The position numbers were made by a program, and so were the translations under genes. Of a stretch of 64,000 bases of DNA, positions 8,398 through 18,410 are shown piece after piece; the first letter of the stretch is position 1; the number at the start of each line of letters is the position of its first letter. The notes beneath the pieces were generated by a model. That model had not been told where the DNA came from and did no database searches. It saw nothing but the letters and a program-made list of their open reading frames with translations. Source of the DNA: Aliidiomarina sanyensis (GTDB lineage Bacteria; Pseudomonadota; Gammaproteobacteria; Enterobacterales; Alteromonadaceae). Location of the stretch: NCBI RefSeq assembly GCF_003987175.1, contig NZ_PIPM01000002.1:186001-250000 (forward strand), read 5' to 3'.

Positions 8398-9209
8398 TGT
8401 TTCTCATGGTCGATATTGCGCCACGGTTGGCGCAATATCGCGGAGAGCGCGTTGTCCTTTTCGTCACGAAAATCCTCAAGTCCGAGCGTCATATCCTGAT
8501 GACCCGCTTCCGGTTGATCGCGATAGGTTCGGAACAGCCGGTCCCACCATGGTAGGTTAAACCCGTAGTTACTGTTCGTTTCATGCGGATGCCACGAGTG
8601 ATGCACCCGATGCATATCGGGCGTCACCACCCACCAGCGCAGAAGACGGTCAGCTCGTACCGGCAAACGAATATTACTGTGATTGAAGAGCGATGTGGCA
8701 TTCAAAACGACTTCAAACAACAAGACCGCCACGGCCGGAGCCCCGATCAAAAGAACAGCGCCTATTTTGATGACCATTGATAAAATCATTTCCAGCGGAT
8801 GAAAACGTAAGCCCGTGGTCACATCCACATCAACATCGGTGTGGTGCATTCGGTGTAACCGCCACAACAGCGGGACTCTATGGAACAGCAAATGCTGAAG
8901 CCATATCGCGAAATCAAGGAACAAAAAGGCGAGTGGGATCGCAAGCCAGAGTGGCGCTGCGAGCCAATTTAGCAGCCCGATGTTTTGCGCTTGTGCCCAT
9001 AATGCAGCGCCAATAGCCGCGACCGGGAAAAGTAATCGCAGCGCGAGCGTATCAATTGCAATGATAGCCCCATTGGTGCGCCAGCGGCCTTTCCGGCCTC
9101 GCAGCAAGGCACGCTTTGGGGCAAGTCGTTCCCAACTCATGAACAGCACGACGAGGCCGAGAAAGACACTCAGACGTATGTAAGTTTCATAAGCGAGGAA
9201 CGCGTCCAA
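8394..9209 (-). CDS. Fatty acid hydroxylase / sterol desaturase family membrane protein
   Basis: A 271-residue di-iron membrane enzyme. The conserved histidine boxes are all present: H106-xxx-H110, H119-xx-HH(122-123), NH at 176-177 and H200-xx-HH(203-204). Helices lie at about 10-26, 48-75, 82-104 and 145-170. Members insert oxygen into, or desaturate, lipid chains using two iron ions on the cytoplasmic side. The bacterial substrate is usually unknown and cannot be read here. Its stop overlaps that of the convergent DUF4097-like gene. There is no operon partner. Confidence 0.88.
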   Translation of the reverse strand: MDAFLAYETYIRLSVFLGLVVLFMSWERLAPKRALLRGRKGRWRTNGAIIAIDTLALRLLFPVAAIGAALWAQAQNIGLLNWLAAPLWLAIPLAFLFLDFAIWLQHLLFHRVPLLWRLHRMHHTDVDVDVTTGLRFHPLEMILSMVIKIGAVLLIGAPAVAVLLFEVVLNATSLFNHSNIRLPVRADRLLRWWVVTPDMHRVHHSWHPHETNSNYGFNLPWWDRLFRTYRDQPEAGHQDMTLGLEDFRDEKDNALSAILRQPWRNIDHEKH

Positions 9210-9342
9210 AATATAATCTCTCTCGTAACTCGATTCAGCAGCATTTCACGTCACAAAATGACATAGCCATTACAGACGCAGTGAACTATCTTTAGAATCA
9301 ATTACGTAATGGCGTATCGATTCGATTTCTCGGAGCATAACA

Positions 9343-10071
9343 ATGAAAAAAATCCTCTGCTATACCGCAGGCATTTCCGGCTTTCTTGCAATCTTTATCC
9401 TCGCGATCGCAGGGCCCCTCTACCAAGTAGATATCGTTCATTTTCGCACATCCTTTCAAATGATGCGTTGGGCGGCATACCTTGGTATTGCGTCTGTTGT
9501 CCTTGTGGTACTTGCACTTTTTATTTTAAAGCCAAAACATGGCAAGCATCGCTTAATCCTTCTGACCTCTCTTTTGCTCGGCTTATTGGCATTCTATTTG
9601 CCTTTCCAGCAATATCAAACGGCTCAGAGTGTTCCACGTATCCATGACATTACCACCGATACTGTGAACCCACCGGCTTTCATTGCAATTGCACCGCTGC
9701 GCGCGGATGCTCCAAATCCGGTTGAATACCCAGGTGAGGAGACCGCACAGCTTCAGCAGGCTGCCTACCCTGACATTCAAACCATGCGATTCACAATACC
9801 TGCACCCGATGTTTACGCAGCTGCACTGCGTGTGGTCGAGCGTGCGGGCTGGGAGCTCGTCGAGGCAAATGCCAATGAAGGGCGTATTGAAGCCACTGCG
9901 TCGACTCGTTGGTTTGGTTTCAAAGATGATGTGGTCATTCGAATTGTTGCTGATGGTGGCGACACATTATTAGATATGCGCAGCAAATCTCGCATCGGTT
10001 TAAGCGATGTCGGCGCAAACGCGAATCGCATTCGCGCGTTTCGCGATCGGCTTGAGCGCGAACTCGATTAG
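9343..10071 (+). CDS. DUF1499 family membrane-anchored protein
   Basis: A 242-residue protein with two to three N-terminal membrane helices (about 5-25, 44-64 and 71-88) followed by a DUF1499-like domain from about 105. This domain contains YPDIQTMRFTIPAPDVY, GWELVEANANEGRIEATAST and the C-terminal RSKSRIGLSDVGANANRIR, which is the usual end of the family. Its role is unknown, and it occurs as a single gene in many gammaproteobacteria. The ATG is preceded by CGGAG. It ends directly against the stop of bcsC on the other strand. Confidence 0.85.
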   Translation: MKKILCYTAGISGFLAIFILAIAGPLYQVDIVHFRTSFQMMRWAAYLGIASVVLVVLALFILKPKHGKHRLILLTSLLLGLLAFYLPFQQYQTAQSVPRIHDITTDTVNPPAFIAIAPLRADAPNPVEYPGEETAQLQQAAYPDIQTMRFTIPAPDVYAAALRVVERAGWELVEANANEGRIEATASTRWFGFKDDVVIRIVADGGDTLLDMRSKSRIGLSDVGANANRIRAFRDRLERELD

Positions 10072-12345
10072 TTAGCGATCTACATAACGACGTGGTGGAT
10101 CCGGTGGGCGGGCAACCGGCGTATTGGGTTGTTCGAAGTGATAGCGCAAGTAAATCAAGCCTTGGTTCGGTGAGAACGTATCCGACCGAATCAAGTTTGC
10201 TTGCGCACCCACATACCAATTGTCTGTCAGCTTGTATTCCAACACACCCGTTAAACTATAGCTGCGTCCTCCGCCTGTCCCGCCAGCAAAAATCGGATCG
10301 ATGCCCGTTTCCGGCTGAATGGTGACGGCTTGATTTTGCAAATCAAAATGCCGAGGGAAGAACACTTGCTCATGCAATCGGGTGTCGGAAAATCCAACAG
10401 AACCTCTGACGAGGTAAGAGAATCGATTGAGGCGACCGAACACCGTCACCGGAAAGCCAATCGATTGATATAACTCGGGACTATAGTAGTTACCTTGACC
10501 ATACGTGGCTTGACTTAGGTCTTCTTGAAATCCCCAAAACAATGTGTTGATTCCAAGCGTGACTGCCAGCGGCTCGGTATCGTATGCACGCATGTAACCA
10601 CCCGTAAATGCATACCAACGGCTGTTACTTTCAACCTCGTGTCCCGTGTAATATTCCAGACCGGTGGAGCCCCACCAACCGAATCGACCGCCCTGATCCC
10701 AACTTCCACTCAGATGCAGACCGTTGCGGGTGACCGCCCCCCAACGCCGTTCAGAGAATGGGTCGTCGATACCAGCAAAACTGATCATGGTCGAAGTCAA
10801 AATGCGTCGTTCGGCATTCAAACGGACCCCAAACTCACCCACCCGCCGCGTGTGACCAATACCGCCAATCCACGTCGAACGGTTAAAGCCAACCGGACTT
10901 CGGCCAATATCGAAATACCAGTCATCGAACTCGGCTCCCACACCAAGCGCTACGCCTTGGTCACGGGCTGTTTCTTGAACGCCTGTTGGGCAATCTTCCT
11001 CACACAGGAGTCCCGTGCCAAACCGATTGCGCCAAAATGGGTTATCGAGATCCGCGGCGCCTGCATCGAGCCATGTTGGATCAATGCGCACAAACCAGAA
11101 ACCATCGCGTGATGCAAAAGGCACCCGTAAATCCAACATGATTGTTTGCGCGGTGAGCTCCGTGATTCCCGGCGTTCCGCTTTTTTCAGCATAATCAAAT
11201 CCGAGGTAGAGCACCGCATGGTCCCGTGTGCGTTCCCGAGCCGGAAGTGCCGCTTCAGTTTGTTGCTCTGTCTGCAAAGCGAGTAATCGATCCCGCTCGT
11301 TCAGTCGTTCGATCAGTGCGATCATGCCGGAACCCCGCTGCGGAGCGGGTACGTTCAACATAGCGGCACGCGCTTGGCCATGACGATTGGTTCGTTCTAG
11401 GTGAAGGGCATAAGCAAACCACGCGTCATCACTCGGTTGCGTCAACAGAAGCTCAAGAAAGACCCGATCCGCTCCCTGCGCATCTCCTTGAGCTTGCAAC
11501 GCGGCGGCTGCCTCGGCCACCGCCCAAGGATTGACAGGCGGCACTGCAACCTCTTCTGCAGCTGGGGAATCCTGCGCACCTTGTCTCTCAACTTCGGAGG
11601 CACGGGCTTGTCGCTCAGCTTCAGCCTCTCGGGCTGCGAGTGCAGCTTCTTCTGCACGGCGGGCGGCCTCCGCTGCACGTAACTCGCGTTGGCGCTCCTC
11701 TTCTTCGGCTGCTAATTCGGCCGCTCGATGGCGCGCTTGCTCCTCAACTTCGGCGCGATAGGCTTGGACTCGGAGAATTGTCAACTGGATCTGTTGTGAG
11801 CTTGGGTGTTCTGCCTGAAGTTCGCGTAACATCGCCAGCGCGTCCGAATCACCAAGTCGCGCATGGGCTTCCCAGTACTGCAAGCGCAGATCAAGACTAA
11901 CGGGCGGTTCTGGGAACGCTGCTCGCCAGCGATCAACGGCTTCCTCGTAACGCCCACCCAATGCAAGAATTTGTGCCTCAGCCACACGCTGTTGTTGGGA
12001 TTCGGGTAAGTCAATCAATTCACGAATCCGTTGCGTTGCGATATGGTCCGGATGGGTCGCTTGCAACCGACTATACCAAAGCTGTGCGCTATGGAGGTTT
12101 CTCTGTTGGATTGCAAGAGTCGCATGGACCTCGAACAGCGTTGGGTGCTCTGGATGAACCCGTCCAAGTTGTTCAAGGACACGTTCAACTCGATCTGGAC
12201 GACCACGGTCTAGCCAATACTGAATCCGCGCCTCCAACAGCTGAGCGGAAATCTGATCAAGATCCTCAACGTCACCCCATGCAGGACTCGCCATACACAG
12301 AGCCACAAACAGCGGAATACCGGCGAACTTATAAGGCACAGTCAC
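10072..12345 (-). CDS. bcsC: BcsC-like outer-membrane cellulose export protein (short form)
   Basis: Forms the outer-membrane channel and periplasmic scaffold through which cellulose leaves the cell. A signal peptide (1-24, ending SPAWG) is followed by TPR-like helices (25-190), a charged Ala/Glu/Arg-rich coiled coil (about 195-255), a second TPR-like part (265-350) and a C-terminal beta-barrel (about 370-757) matching the BcsC C-terminal domain. At 757 residues it is much shorter than E. coli BcsC (about 1,150), mostly through loss of TPR repeats; the barrel is complete. It is the last gene of bcsRQABZC, overlapping bcsZ by 17 bases. No terminator is visible between it and the convergent DUF1499 gene. 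Confidence 0.9.
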   Translation of the reverse strand: MTVPYKFAGIPLFVALCMASPAWGDVEDLDQISAQLLEARIQYWLDRGRPDRVERVLEQLGRVHPEHPTLFEVHATLAIQQRNLHSAQLWYSRLQATHPDHIATQRIRELIDLPESQQQRVAEAQILALGGRYEEAVDRWRAAFPEPPVSLDLRLQYWEAHARLGDSDALAMLRELQAEHPSSQQIQLTILRVQAYRAEVEEQARHRAAELAAEEEERQRELRAAEAARRAEEAALAAREAEAERQARASEVERQGAQDSPAAEEVAVPPVNPWAVAEAAAALQAQGDAQGADRVFLELLLTQPSDDAWFAYALHLERTNRHGQARAAMLNVPAPQRGSGMIALIERLNERDRLLALQTEQQTEAALPARERTRDHAVLYLGFDYAEKSGTPGITELTAQTIMLDLRVPFASRDGFWFVRIDPTWLDAGAADLDNPFWRNRFGTGLLCEEDCPTGVQETARDQGVALGVGAEFDDWYFDIGRSPVGFNRSTWIGGIGHTRRVGEFGVRLNAERRILTSTMISFAGIDDPFSERRWGAVTRNGLHLSGSWDQGGRFGWWGSTGLEYYTGHEVESNSRWYAFTGGYMRAYDTEPLAVTLGINTLFWGFQEDLSQATYGQGNYYSPELYQSIGFPVTVFGRLNRFSYLVRGSVGFSDTRLHEQVFFPRHFDLQNQAVTIQPETGIDPIFAGGTGGGRSYSLTGVLEYKLTDNWYVGAQANLIRSDTFSPNQGLIYLRYHFEQPNTPVARPPDPPRRYVDR

Positions 12346-13555
12346 GCATTCCCTCCGCAGTTAAGTCCAAACGAGCATCTGATAAAAACTCGACACAACC
12401 CAGAGCACTCAGCCCAAAAAGCAGCAGCATTTGATCATAATAGAGGTCTTGATAACGTTCAGGATTGCGAGCTTGAATCCGATTTCTCTGCTCCTCAGCA
12501 CTTCGTGTTCCAAACGCAGCATCATAAGAAGACAATACCGGTAGTAGCAAACCTGAAAATCCAATGGGACCAATTCCTGATGCAACTTCATCATGGAACG
12601 ATAAACGCTCGGGCGGGAATCCGCGCTCATCCGTTAGGTGATATATGCGGGATAGCCCGTGGAACAGTCGCTCATCCGACTGCCGCTGTGCATCCCACCA
12701 AAGCCATAAATAGGTGCGAATGGCATCATATGACCCATAAGCCACCACATCCTGATCGCGCGCTTCCAGTTGCTCAAATGGCACAATCTCTACAGGCGAC
12801 GAAACACCAAGCCAATCAGGAACTACCCCGTTCCCTGTATTCAATAAAGCCAAGAAAAGTCGACGGCTCGAGCGTTCAAGCTCAAGCCAGCGAGCATCCT
12901 CACTATACGCAGCTAACCCCTCGAACACCGTCAAGGTCAAATAGCTTGGATTCATTAAGACATAATTGTCGCGGGTAAAGCCAAAGGGGGCAGGCAATAA
13001 AATCCGTTGACCATTTTGCTGACGTGTACTGGTTTCGAGGATTCGTCGACTGAGACGGTGTGCTAAAGCCGCATAGCGAGGTTCTTGCCAACGTTCAGCC
13101 CCAGCAAACAGGGCGTAAGTCATCCAAATATCTGCATCGACTGCGGGGTTCTCATCAAGAATCCGCCAGTCGCCGTCGTCACTTCGTCCCCATAGCCAAG
13201 CGGGTAGTTGGTCTCCGAGTCGGCCCCTCGCGAGGTTTGCATCAGCCCACTGCAATAATTTCTCGAAGGTTCCTCGATCGTCAGAGAGCAACGCAAACCA
13301 CATGCCATACGCCTGCCCTTCTGAGGTACTGATCCGACGTTCTGTGGAACGATCGATAACGCGGCCATCAGATGCCACCAAGCGCTCAAGGAAGCGTTGG
13401 TAGTGCCAACGGAAGCTGAGCACATCGGTGACATCCTGTTCATCAACCGCTGGCTCATCTGGGTGCTGCGTATCCATCGCAGGTCGGCAACTCGTTAAAG
13501 CAGCAACGATAAAAAGTACTCCAAGACCCAGCCAAGGACGCATCATAGGTTTCAT
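12329..13555 (-). CDS. bcsZ: BcsZ endo-beta-1,4-glucanase, GH8
   Basis: Periplasmic cellulase of glycoside hydrolase family 8 that trims nascent cellulose and is required for normal export. The general-acid glutamate is E79 in TSEGQAYGM, and the base is D277 in GSYDAIR. Length is 408 residues against about 370 in E. coli, the extra part being N-terminal. Unlike the soluble E. coli enzyme, this one has a lipobox (LTSC, cysteine 23) followed by a polar linker, so it is probably a lipoprotein tethered to a membrane. It starts 3 bases after the bcsB stop and overlaps bcsC. Confidence 0.93.
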   Translation of the reverse strand: MKPMMRPWLGLGVLFIVAALTSCRPAMDTQHPDEPAVDEQDVTDVLSFRWHYQRFLERLVASDGRVIDRSTERRISTSEGQAYGMWFALLSDDRGTFEKLLQWADANLARGRLGDQLPAWLWGRSDDGDWRILDENPAVDADIWMTYALFAGAERWQEPRYAALAHRLSRRILETSTRQQNGQRILLPAPFGFTRDNYVLMNPSYLTLTVFEGLAAYSEDARWLELERSSRRLFLALLNTGNGVVPDWLGVSSPVEIVPFEQLEARDQDVVAYGSYDAIRTYLWLWWDAQRQSDERLFHGLSRIYHLTDERGFPPERLSFHDEVASGIGPIGFSGLLLPVLSSYDAAFGTRSAEEQRNRIQARNPERYQDLYYDQMLLLFGLSALGCVEFLSDARLDLTAEGMRDCAL

Positions 13556-13558
13556 ACC

Positions 13559-15808
13559 TTACGAGCGACGGCGTTCTGAGCGACGACGCGCAATGCCCGC
13601 CAAGAACCAATACAACACCAGTACGAGGGTAATCAGTGCTAGCAATGTGATCACCGACACGACCACAGGATACCGTGCCAGATGGAAATGTAATCGCGTC
13701 CAGAGGCGCAGCTCACCGACATAATAGGTTTCATAGGTCCGCAAGTGACGCTCAGAGCCTGGCGTTAAAACCGACATAAAGCCACGCACTGCGGTATTAC
13801 GCTCTGGCGAGCGCAGGAGCGCATCCACTTGTGATAAAAACTCGTCTTGGTTGGCAGTCAGTGCAACCACTGTTGCCTGCCGCGCTAATGGCGATTCGAA
13901 GCTCACGAGGGCCGCACTCGGTCCGCTGATTTGAATATCTTCCTGAGGGCTGAATAAGAGACTCTGAGAACCAGCCAATCCATGATGGCGCAACTGCCGA
14001 TCAAGGGAGTCGCGACCAAAACGTTCAAGAAATTCACGCAACGCTCCCCCGCCAACAATCAGGAGATCTTTCTCCGTTCGTTGCGGTAATTCAGCCACCG
14101 TGCTCACACTCAATAAACTTCCATGATGACCTGTCGATGCCCCAATAAGTCCGAGCGCGGTCATTGTTGCATTGAATTCTGTGTCACTGGGCGACGACTC
14201 GATCACTAAGATTGTATTTGCCAAGTCATCTTGACGAGAAAACGGATAACCGGTCTTCACAAACAAGTGGAGATTTGGCATTTCTGTGTAGTGCTGATAC
14301 CCACGCAAGTCGATCTGCGAGTCCCCATCGATTGCCGCCACAGTATTACCGAGAGGACGCGTGCGACACTCTTCTGAAACAGCGCTGAAACTGAAGCGGA
14401 AATCCAATCGATTTACCGCACCAAGCTTGAACGCTGGAATCTGGATCGTTGACTCGACAAAGGGGTTACTCGCCAATAAAGGCACCCGCAAGCGCTGGTG
14501 GTCGCCGCCAAAACCACGTTCTGTAAGCGTATACCCTTTGATGAATTCGTCATTCACAAACACACTCATACGGCTTTCATCAGCGGCCACTGGCGGCGTA
14601 TAACGGAACCGTAAATCCATCGGAATGCCTTGGCGTTGCCACGTAAACAAGTCCGGTGGTAGGCGTAAGTTCATGCCAATAGGTTCTCCCGCGTAGCCGC
14701 TCCGTTGCAGCTCGCTTTGAAACTCAACAAGTTCCGCGAGACGTACCGGCCGCTGCGTACTGATCCAACGAGGCGCCGAATAAGGCGCTCGACGCTCGAC
14801 GCGGACTTGATTGACTCGCAGCTCGGGACCGCTCATGCCCACCGGGTTTTCCACGAGCCCTTGCACAGCCTTAATCAAACCTGCCGCATCGGGAGCCTGC
14901 ACAAGCAACATTTTGTATGCCTGATTCACAGGGTTGGTCACCATCCGAATGGTCGGTGTCGTAATTGCTGGAAGATCTCGGAACAACCATGGGCGCTGTT
15001 CATTGGTCATCAAGACAATGGCGTGATGCTCAGGCCATGCGCGAACTTCATGAATATCCTCTTGATGTTCTGGGTAACGATACACATGGGTTTGCAGGCC
15101 ACGCCAGTTGGCGATATTGCCAAAGTAGGACGACAAGATACCCGCAGCAGCGACGTGATGGGTGCTGAGCTGATCGGGCACCAAATAGTGCAGATTGACA
15201 CGCGAAAAATCCCGTTGATCGACAAAGGGCTCTGGAAACCAAGACAGATCATTCGCAACCACAAGGTGCTGCCGGGTCAGTTCAAGACGCGAGTCACCCA
15301 AAAACTCGAGCCAAGCCTGTGGAGCGACCACTGAACACTGCATGCCGCGGGCTTCTGCGAGTAACTCGAATTCCAACTCATTGTACAGATCGAAGTATTC
15401 GGCAGGGAGCTCCATGCGAATCTGTTGTCGCTCACTCGCCCCATCCGATGTCAGCTGAACCGCGCGAATCAGCTCACCATTCAAGCGCACACGAAACTGC
15501 GATATGTCCTCCAGTAGCGTTGGTGAATAGGTATAATTTAAGTACAGCGTACCCCCTTGAACCAACTGATCCATCCGGCTACCGAAGCCCAAAGTGAGAC
15601 GGTTCGACATCCCATCGATCAGGAGGGGTTGATCCCCTCCGAGCTCTCGAAACGTGTAACGATGTGTGCTCTGTGGGAGATCAAAGATTTGATTCTCCAA
15701 TACCGGAGGCATCTCATCACCTTGACCTGCGACGGCATGCGCCGACAGACTGACCAAGAGAACGGCACTCACCCAGCAGAGAATGTGTCGCATCACATTA
15801 ACCATCAT
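13559..15808 (-). CDS. bcsB: BcsB cellulose synthase periplasmic subunit
   Basis: The 749-residue periplasmic partner of BcsA. It has a signal peptide (about 1-28), two repeats of carbohydrate-binding plus flavodoxin-like modules, and a single C-terminal membrane helix (about 716-738) followed by a basic tail (RRRSERRRS). That helix is needed to complete the BcsA channel. Recognisable segments include GSRMDQLVQGGTLYLNY and VNDEFIKGYTL. It overlaps bcsA by 11 bases and precedes bcsZ by 3, so all are likely translated from one message. Confidence 0.95.
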   Translation of the reverse strand: MMVNVMRHILCWVSAVLLVSLSAHAVAGQGDEMPPVLENQIFDLPQSTHRYTFRELGGDQPLLIDGMSNRLTLGFGSRMDQLVQGGTLYLNYTYSPTLLEDISQFRVRLNGELIRAVQLTSDGASERQQIRMELPAEYFDLYNELEFELLAEARGMQCSVVAPQAWLEFLGDSRLELTRQHLVVANDLSWFPEPFVDQRDFSRVNLHYLVPDQLSTHHVAAAGILSSYFGNIANWRGLQTHVYRYPEHQEDIHEVRAWPEHHAIVLMTNEQRPWLFRDLPAITTPTIRMVTNPVNQAYKMLLVQAPDAAGLIKAVQGLVENPVGMSGPELRVNQVRVERRAPYSAPRWISTQRPVRLAELVEFQSELQRSGYAGEPIGMNLRLPPDLFTWQRQGIPMDLRFRYTPPVAADESRMSVFVNDEFIKGYTLTERGFGGDHQRLRVPLLASNPFVESTIQIPAFKLGAVNRLDFRFSFSAVSEECRTRPLGNTVAAIDGDSQIDLRGYQHYTEMPNLHLFVKTGYPFSRQDDLANTILVIESSPSDTEFNATMTALGLIGASTGHHGSLLSVSTVAELPQRTEKDLLIVGGGALREFLERFGRDSLDRQLRHHGLAGSQSLLFSPQEDIQISGPSAALVSFESPLARQATVVALTANQDEFLSQVDALLRSPERNTAVRGFMSVLTPGSERHLRTYETYYVGELRLWTRLHFHLARYPVVVSVITLLALITLVLVLYWFLAGIARRRSERRRS

Positions 15809-18410
15809 TTTCTTCCTTATACTCTGGCAACTGTGGCATCAAGGACCGGAGGAAATTGCCCAGGCGCTCTAATAATGTAAAGAGGGGCAACATATACGGT
15901 GCAAACTGCTTTGCCATTCGCTTGTACCCTCGTAATCCAATCGCAATCACTTCGCGAAAACTTTTCATCGGACGCTCTTGTTCTTCCATGCTCCGCCAAC
16001 CGACCCAAGCATCGGCGCGTGAGAAGGTGGACCGCAAAAATGCTTGTTCATTCTCGATGCCCTCAAACTGAAACAGCACACCGATCGATTGGTCCCGTCG
16101 ATTTACAATTTGCGCTTTGAATGCGTGCTGTTCGAGCCCATCGGCCAACAAGATTCGCACCACATCACCGGTTTCCAAGGGGCAACTCTCGGGAACTCGT
16201 AAGCCTGCTCCTGTATCGGAGTAATCAATGAGATCGGCCTGAAATACGTGCTCTGATGAGGTCATAATCGAGATCCGGCGCTCAACGCGGATCCGATGTG
16301 AGGAGCGCACCTGTTTGGCTTCCTCCGCAACCGCCACGGCCCCACCTAAAATAATTAGGTTATAAGTGACCCAAACGAGGTTCAATACCACGGTTAAATA
16401 CTCATCGCTCGGACCCGTCAGCAGTCGCCACACGCCAAATCCAAACCCGAGTAAACTGAGCAGCACCAAAATCACATAGGGCCGCGACACATCCCAATCA
16501 AAATAAGTACGTTCTGTAATTCCGCCCTTTGCTGTCACATTAAATTTGCCATGTTTTGGGAAAAAGAGAGCAACGGTGGTGGGTTTCAAAATATACCAAG
16601 ATAAAACAGTTTCATACATTTCAGCCCAGAATGAATGACGGAATCGGCCTTGAGTCCGTGAGTTTGTCAAATAGGCATGAATAATGTGGGGTAACGCATA
16701 CATAGCAATCATAATGGCCGGAGCAAACACGATATACGCATGCAGTAACAGGAATGCCAAGGGGGCAAGCATAAAAATCAAGCGCGGTAAGCCATTCAAA
16801 AAATACAGCATCGCGTTCGCGTAACAAATCCGTTGCCCAAGATTAAGACCTTTTCCACGCAACGGATTATCCAAGCGAAAAATTTGCGCCATACCCCGCG
16901 CCCAACGCATTCGTTGACCGATATGGGCAGATAAGCTCTCGGTCGCAAGCCCGGCTGCTTGCGGAATATTGAGGTACGCGGAGGTATACCCGAGTCGATG
17001 CATTTTTAGCGCGGTATGTGCATCTTCCGTCACCGTCTCGACAGCTATTCCACCAACCTCTTCCAAGGGTCCTCGCTTCAGGACCGCACAAGAACCGCAG
17101 AAAAAAGACGCATTCCACATATCATTGCCGTCTTGAATTAGGCCATAGAACAACTCGCCCTCATTCGGTTTATTCCGAAACATCGAGAGATTCTTTTCAA
17201 ACGGGTCTGGTGAGAAAAAGTGGTGCGGGGTTTGGACCAGCGCTAATTTGGGCTCTTCCATAAACCAGCCCATGGTGAGCTGTAAGAATGAGCGAGCCGG
17301 AATGTGGTCACAATCAAAAATGGCAATGTAATCGCCACTGGTCTTTTTTAGGGCATGATTCAAATTTCCGGCTTTTGCATGCGAGTTATCCGGTCGAACC
17401 ATGTAATTCACCCCATTTTCTTGCGCAAACAGGGCAAACTCTGGACGCCGACCGTCATCGAGCAAATACACCCGAAGTTTGTCTTGAGGCCAATCCATTG
17501 CGAGCGCTGCCAAGACAGCGGGCTTTACGACATTTAATGGCTCGTTATAGGACGGAATATAAATATCGACAGTGGGCCATTCTCTTGGGTTATCTGGGAG
17601 GCGCGCAACTTTTCGCTCGAGAGGCCAAATCGTTTGGATATATCCAAGAATCAAAATTGACCATGCGTAAATTTCAGCACTAAGAAGAATCAGGCTCAAC
17701 AAGGTATCTAAGGGGATATCCCAGTTAATCGTTTGAGTCACACGCCAATACAGGTAACGGGTACTTACCAAGACCGAAAGGACCACCATCAGCAGCATGG
17801 CGCCGCGTTTTTGGACATCACGAACCCAAAGCGCGACCCCCCAAAAGAACAGCAGCATGACAGCCTGGGATGCAGCATCCATCGGTAGGGTAATCGTGAG
17901 CGCCACAAGAAATGCCGCGAGCATCGTCAGTCCAACACGAATCAAGGGCGTGTTAAGCCAATTGTAATGACTGACTTCGCCAAAAGCGTGAATAACTGAG
18001 GTCGCTTTTTGTGTCAAAAAAGGGGCAACTTTGTGATTAACCAGAGAGGTTCCTGAACGATGTGCTCGTCTAAACACGTTGCTCGTTTCTTTGAAAATAC
18101 GCCGATTCGTGGCGGGTTCTTCATCGGGCGATTTGACAAAAACTAACCACATCAATTGAATGAAAATTCTGAGCGGATCTAAGGGTTTCAACCGTGAAAA
18201 GTCGACCTGAGGAAACCAGTAGCGCAACGATTTTGATGTCTCCTGCGGCTCGGAACCGCTCGCACTGATGGCCTGCGCGTGAGCCCGATCGCGCGTGAAA
18301 TCACTCCGAAACAGCAACACTTCCGAGTACAAGCCCATGAGGTGCAGCGTCGCTTGAACGCGCGTCATGGTTTGTCGGGCTTGTCGCCACTGGAAGTGCA
18401 GCATGTTCAT
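15798..18410 (-). CDS. bcsA: BcsA cellulose synthase catalytic subunit (GT2 plus PilZ)
   Basis: Polymerises UDP-glucose into cellulose and pushes it through the inner membrane. In the 870-residue form all GT2 motifs are present: DDG at 318-320, DCD at 366-368, TED at 461-463 and QRMRW at 499-503. The C-terminal PilZ domain has the c-di-GMP motifs RSSHR (702-706) and DxSxxG (729-734), so synthesis should need cyclic di-GMP. Helices flank the catalytic domain on both sides. I start at 18410 because the ATG overlaps the bcsQ stop (TAATG) and GGAG precedes it. A frame extension to 18476 lies inside bcsQ and looks spurious. Confidence 0.96.
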   Translation of the reverse strand: MNMLHFQWRQARQTMTRVQATLHLMGLYSEVLLFRSDFTRDRAHAQAISASGSEPQETSKSLRYWFPQVDFSRLKPLDPLRIFIQLMWLVFVKSPDEEPATNRRIFKETSNVFRRAHRSGTSLVNHKVAPFLTQKATSVIHAFGEVSHYNWLNTPLIRVGLTMLAAFLVALTITLPMDAASQAVMLLFFWGVALWVRDVQKRGAMLLMVVLSVLVSTRYLYWRVTQTINWDIPLDTLLSLILLSAEIYAWSILILGYIQTIWPLERKVARLPDNPREWPTVDIYIPSYNEPLNVVKPAVLAALAMDWPQDKLRVYLLDDGRRPEFALFAQENGVNYMVRPDNSHAKAGNLNHALKKTSGDYIAIFDCDHIPARSFLQLTMGWFMEEPKLALVQTPHHFFSPDPFEKNLSMFRNKPNEGELFYGLIQDGNDMWNASFFCGSCAVLKRGPLEEVGGIAVETVTEDAHTALKMHRLGYTSAYLNIPQAAGLATESLSAHIGQRMRWARGMAQIFRLDNPLRGKGLNLGQRICYANAMLYFLNGLPRLIFMLAPLAFLLLHAYIVFAPAIMIAMYALPHIIHAYLTNSRTQGRFRHSFWAEMYETVLSWYILKPTTVALFFPKHGKFNVTAKGGITERTYFDWDVSRPYVILVLLSLLGFGFGVWRLLTGPSDEYLTVVLNLVWVTYNLIILGGAVAVAEEAKQVRSSHRIRVERRISIMTSSEHVFQADLIDYSDTGAGLRVPESCPLETGDVVRILLADGLEQHAFKAQIVNRRDQSIGVLFQFEGIENEQAFLRSTFSRADAWVGWRSMEEQERPMKSFREVIAIGLRGYKRMAKQFAPYMLPLFTLLERLGNFLRSLMPQLPEYKEENDG

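Noticed and set aside
10525-11112. Open frame of 195 codons on the plus strand
   Set aside because: Antisense to the beta-barrel part of bcsC, with no recognisable protein features.
14705-15334. Open frame of 209 codons on the plus strand
   Set aside because: Antisense to bcsB; composition typical of a shadow frame and no ribosome site or partner gene.
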